From NCBI GenBank assembly GCA_964631265.1, contig CAZVWW010000091.1, positions 1-9,429 of the forward strand: 9,429 nucleotides of DNA. The letters run 5' to 3'. The translations under genes and the position numbers were made by a program. The notes beneath the pieces were generated by a model. That model was not told the DNA's origin, ran no database searches, and was given only the letters and a program-made list of their open reading frames with translations. This document shows positions 6,955 to 9,429 of this stretch, piece after piece. This DNA comes from CAZVWW01 sp964631265 (GTDB lineage: Bacteria; Thermotogota; Thermotogae; MWEM01). The first letter of the stretch is position 1. Each line of letters begins with the position of its first letter.

Positions 6955-8214
6955 TTATTGAATGCTCCGGCCGCTCTCTATCTCCCAGTTGTCGACTGAG
7001 GATTCATCCACACCGGAATGGATGACACAGTTCTTGCCGATGACCGCGTTATCCGGAATGCTTGCGTTGTACCCGACGATTGTGATAGGCGAGTTGTAAA
7101 CCCTCCGGGACTCTTCATTATCGGCGTACTCCCCGACCCCCATCCTGACATTCTTACCGATGACGGTATCCTCTGCGATAATGGAATTGGTGATCTCAGC
7201 TCCCTCTTTCACTTTTGCGCCCGTCAACAGGATGGAGTCTTTGATGATCGCACCCTTGCCGACCTCTATCCCCTGGAAGAGGATCGATTTTTCAACAACA
7301 CCGTGAACCTCACAGCCCTCACTGATCAGACTGTTGATCGTCACAGCATCGGGGCCGAAGAATGCCGGCGGCATCTCCTCAGTCCGGGTGTAGAAACGCC
7401 AGGCATCGTTGTAGAGATTGAGCTGCGGGATGGCCTGGATCAGTTCAAGATTGGCCTCCCAGTAGGAGTGAAGCGTTCCCACATCACGCCAATAACCCTC
7501 ATATTCAAAGGCGTATATGTCCTCATTCTCGTCGAGTATCCTGGGGATGATATCCTTGCCGAAATCATGACTCGAATTCTCATCTTTGGCATCATCCACG
7601 AGCAGAGCCCTCAGATAGTCCCAGTTGAAGAGATAGATCCCGAGTGAGGCCAGCGTGCTCTTGGCGTGCTCGGGCTTTTCCTGAAATTCAACGATCTTCT
7701 TTGAGATGTCCGTCACCATAATCCCGAAGCGGTTGGTTTCATTAACGGGGACATTCATACACGCACAACTGACCTTGGCATGCTTCGAGAGATGGAAATT
7801 CAACATATCCATGTAATCCATGCCATATATGTGATCCCCGGACAAAACCAGGACGTATTTGGGATTCATCTTGTCCAGAAAGTCCAGATTTTCATAAATG
7901 GCATCCGCCGTTCCTTTAAACCATGCCTGTCCCGTTTCGTATGTATAGGGCTGGAGTACGGTAACGCCTCCGCCCTTTCTGTCCAGATCCCAGGGTCTGC
8001 CGATTCCGATATGCGCGTTCAGCCGGTGCGGTTTGTACTGCGTCAAAACCCCGACTTTGTAGATACCCGAATTCACACAGTTGCTGAGTGCAAAGTCGAT
8101 AATTCTGTATTTACCGCCAAAGGGGACCGCCGGCTTGGCTATATCATCCGTTAAAACTCCCAACCGGGTTCCCTGTCCACCTGCTAATATCATTGCCACC
8201 ATTGAAGACTGCAT
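6955..8214 (-). CDS. glgC: Glucose-1-phosphate adenylyltransferase, catalytic subunit
   Basis: GlgC makes ADP-glucose and pyrophosphate from ATP and glucose 1-phosphate, the committed step of bacterial glycogen synthesis, in the cytosol. The 419-residue protein has the nucleotidyltransferase domain first: ILAGGQGTRL at 9-18 with Arg17, then AKPAVPFGGKYR with Lys27, VGVLTQY at 54-60, the metal-binding and catalytic Asp127 in LSGDHIYGMDY, and the sugar-phosphate Lys180 in EFQEKP. From about 290 a left-handed beta-helix follows, with hexapeptide repeats such as GCEVHGVVEKS and GAKVKEGAEITNSII. All catalytic residues are in place. The start is fixed by AGGAGGTG at 8223-8230, 8 bases upstream. It lies 14 bases after glgD and is surely co-transcribed with it. 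Likely partner: the GlgD-like protein encoded just upstream. At 419 residues it is somewhat longer than Bacillus-type GlgC. Identification is secure. Confidence 0.95.
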   Translation of the reverse strand: MQSSMVAMILAGGQGTRLGVLTDDIAKPAVPFGGKYRIIDFALSNCVNSGIYKVGVLTQYKPHRLNAHIGIGRPWDLDRKGGGVTVLQPYTYETGQAWFKGTADAIYENLDFLDKMNPKYVLVLSGDHIYGMDYMDMLNFHLSKHAKVSCACMNVPVNETNRFGIMVTDISKKIVEFQEKPEHAKSTLASLGIYLFNWDYLRALLVDDAKDENSSHDFGKDIIPRILDENEDIYAFEYEGYWRDVGTLHSYWEANLELIQAIPQLNLYNDAWRFYTRTEEMPPAFFGPDAVTINSLISEGCEVHGVVEKSILFQGIEVGKGAIIKDSILLTGAKVKEGAEITNSIIAEDTVIGKNVRMGVGEYADNEESRRVYNSPITIVGYNASIPDNAVIGKNCVIHSGVDESSVDNWEIESGRSIQ

Positions 8215-8222
8215 TCGACAGA

Positions 8223-8230
8223 CACCTCCT
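8223..8230 (-). promoter_or_regulatory. Strong glgC ribosome binding site overlapping the glgD stop
   Basis: AGGAGGTG on the minus strand is a near-perfect match to the 16S rRNA tail and lies 8 bases before the glgC ATG (8212-8214). Its first AG shares bases with the glgD stop TAG (8229-8231), so ribosomes ending glgD are placed directly at the glgC start, favouring coupled output of the two subunits. Confidence 0.8.
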
Positions 8231-9347
8231 ATACAACGCTGCCCTTCTCGTAAACGAGAAGGTCTTCTTTTCTGCCAATAAGACGTCTTTCAGTCCGGAC
8301 TGTGCATTCCTTGTCAAAGATCGAGTACTTGACCTTTGCGCCCTCCTCGACCACCGTGTCCTGCATGAGAATGGAGTTCTCCACCACGGCCCCGGCCTTG
8401 ACCTCAACCCCGCGCGAGACAATTGAATTGATGACCCGGCCGCTGATGATACAACCGTCTGAGATCATCGAATTCTTCACATGGGCCGTACCCGTGCATT
8501 TCGGTGAGGGCAGGTCCTTGAGTTTCGTATGAACGGTGTGATCGCCGTAAAACAATTCATGCCGGATATCCTGATTCAACAGATCATGATTGATCCTGAA
8601 ATACTCATCGATTCCCTTTTTCGTGTTTCTCCAGTAACCATCGTATTTGAAAGCGTAAAACCGCAGTTTCTTCAGATTCGGTATGAGTACATCCATGAGG
8701 ATATCATATCGCTCATTCTGTGGAATGGTGTTGTAGAGCAGATCCATCAGCAGATGCTTGTTGATGAAATACACCCCGAGAAAGGCCTTATTGCTCTTGG
8801 GATCGGCCGGTTTCTCTTCAAAAGAAACCACCCTGCCGTCTTCATCCATGTCGATAATCCCGTATTGATTCAGATCATAGGTATCATCGAGCTCCTTGTA
8901 GAGGAATGTGACATCGGCACCTTTGGAAAAGTGATAGTTGAGCAAATCGGAATAGTTCATCGAGTACGCATGATCCCCGGACGCCATCAGGACATAATCC
9001 TCCTCACTTCTTCTGAGGAAAGTCATATTCTGATGAACCGCATCGCCCGTTCCCCTGTACCAGTAGGCGTTGTTGATCGCCATGTAGGGTTGCAAAAGCG
9101 TGAGCCCGCCGTGTTTCCGGTCCAGATCCCATTCCTTACCGGACCCGAGATGATCGATCAGACTCCTGGGGCTGTACTGCGTCAAAACCCCGACTCTTCT
9201 GATGTCGGAAGCAATCATGTTTGAAAGCGTGAAATCAATCATCCTGTACTTCCCCGCAACAGGCAAAGCAGCACTGGCCCTCTTGGTTGTCAGCAGCTCC
9301 AGATTCTCTCCCCGTCCTCCCGCAAATATCAAACCTAATACCTTCAT
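8229..9347 (-). CDS. glgD: GlgD-like (probably regulatory) subunit of ADP-glucose pyrophosphorylase
   Basis: This 372-residue paralogue of the adjacent GlgC has the same layout: a nucleotidyltransferase domain to about 275, then hexapeptide beta-helix repeats (GCIISGRVINSIVSRGVEV). It keeps the loop frame AGGRGENLELLT at 9-20, VGVLTQY at 52-58, SGDHAY with Asp125, and FEEKP with Lys179. However, the family's catalytic Arg is Asn15, and the Lys ten residues on (AKP in GlgC) is Ser25. Loss of the same two residues makes the large subunit of potato ADP-glucose pyrophosphorylase modulatory. I therefore infer a partner that tunes GlgC rather than an efficient enzyme, as GlgD does in Bacillus-type pairs. 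The beta-helix region is shorter than in GlgC. AAGGGGG at 9361-9367 lies 13 bases before the ATG. It is the first gene after the promoter. An alternative label is a second glgC, but the lost residues argue against it. Confidence 0.88.
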   Translation of the reverse strand: MKVLGLIFAGGRGENLELLTTKRASAALPVAGKYRMIDFTLSNMIASDIRRVGVLTQYSPRSLIDHLGSGKEWDLDRKHGGLTLLQPYMAINNAYWYRGTGDAVHQNMTFLRRSEEDYVLMASGDHAYSMNYSDLLNYHFSKGADVTFLYKELDDTYDLNQYGIIDMDEDGRVVSFEEKPADPKSNKAFLGVYFINKHLLMDLLYNTIPQNERYDILMDVLIPNLKKLRFYAFKYDGYWRNTKKGIDEYFRINHDLLNQDIRHELFYGDHTVHTKLKDLPSPKCTGTAHVKNSMISDGCIISGRVINSIVSRGVEVKAGAVVENSILMQDTVVEEGAKVKYSIFDKECTVRTERRLIGRKEDLLVYEKGSVV

Positions 9348-9398
9348 AATGTCATTCAGACCCCCTTCTGGAGATTGAGTTTTGTTGATGATATTCCC

Positions 9399-9426
9399 AT
9401 TATACCATTTATACGCCGCTTGTGGA
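9399..9426 (-). promoter_or_regulatory. Sigma-70-type promoter with extended -10 for glgD-glgC
   Basis: On the minus strand a perfect TATAAT (9399-9404) is preceded by TGG, forming an extended -10 (TGGTATAAT). A -35 candidate TCCACA (9421-9426) matches 4 of 6 consensus bases at a 16-base spacing. The expected start near 9392 gives a leader of about 45 bases with no obvious hairpin, operator or riboswitch. The region upstream is cut by the window edge. Confidence 0.7.
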
Positions 9427-9429
9427 AGA

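Noticed and set aside
7018..7647. Long plus-strand open frame opposite glgC (209 codons)
   Set aside because: It is antisense to the catalytic domain and beta-helix of a secure GlgC; its product has no recognisable family. It results from codon bias in the opposite gene.
8529..9224. Long plus-strand open frame opposite glgD (231 codons)
   Set aside because: It mirrors the nucleotidyltransferase domain of GlgD on the other strand, and its composition, rich in Ile, Val, His and Arg, is typical of an antisense shadow.
8229..9347. A second catalytic glgC
   Set aside because: The Arg and Lys required for catalysis in the family are replaced by Asn15 and Ser25, which fits a GlgD-type subunit better.
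1..9429. CRISPR arrays, tRNA genes, insertion sequences, phage or defence genes
   Set aside because: I saw no regularly spaced repeats, cloverleaf sequences, transposase motifs or defence-type domains; intergenic space is minimal and all genes look like native chromosomal ones.

Overview
This is an ordinary chromosomal stretch: nine protein-coding genes packed into two converging transcription units, with no sign of mobile elements, CRISPR, tRNA or rRNA. Base composition looks balanced (near 50% G+C by eye). Genes overlap or lie a few bases apart, and strong Shine-Dalgarno sites (AAAGGAGG, AGGAGGTG) are common. The exported and four-helix membrane proteins would suit a diderm bacterium. FolE2 instead of FolE, a GlgC/GlgD pair, an exported TPR/NHL-type protein and a C-terminally anchored unknown protein make a free-living spirochaete a reasonable guess. 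This is low confidence; Desulfobacterota or other diderm groups are not excluded.

Plus strand, left part (1-5831): one apparent six-gene operon. It begins with the 3' part of folE2 (GTP cyclohydrolase IB, whose start lies outside the window), then a MutS-like ATPase without a recognisable mismatch-recognition domain, then an Mrp/ApbC P-loop ATPase (Fe-S carrier type). These three look like cytosolic metabolism and cofactor functions. They are followed without a break by a four-helix membrane protein, an exported protein with TPR, beta-propeller and possible degenerate vWA-like regions, and a small three-TPR protein. The last three may form an envelope-associated group. Every junction is an overlap or a gap of at most 11 bases.

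Minus strand, right part (9429 down to 5810): a good extended -10 promoter precedes glgD, which is followed 14 bases later by glgC. Together they should make a hetero-oligomeric ADP-glucose pyrophosphorylase for glycogen synthesis. The GlgD-like subunit lacks the N-terminal Arg and Lys needed for catalysis in the family, while GlgC keeps both, so the pair looks like one catalytic and one modulatory subunit. A strong GC hairpin follows glgC. Then comes a 348-residue unknown protein with a single C-terminal membrane anchor, whose 3' end overlaps the end of the plus-strand operon by 22 bases; an 11-bp inverted repeat sits at that junction.

I found no clearly new multi-gene system. The points most worth following are the lone MutS-like ATPase between folE2 and mrp, the exported propeller protein with its odd C-terminus, the tail-anchored unknown, and the convergent overlap with its embedded hairpin.
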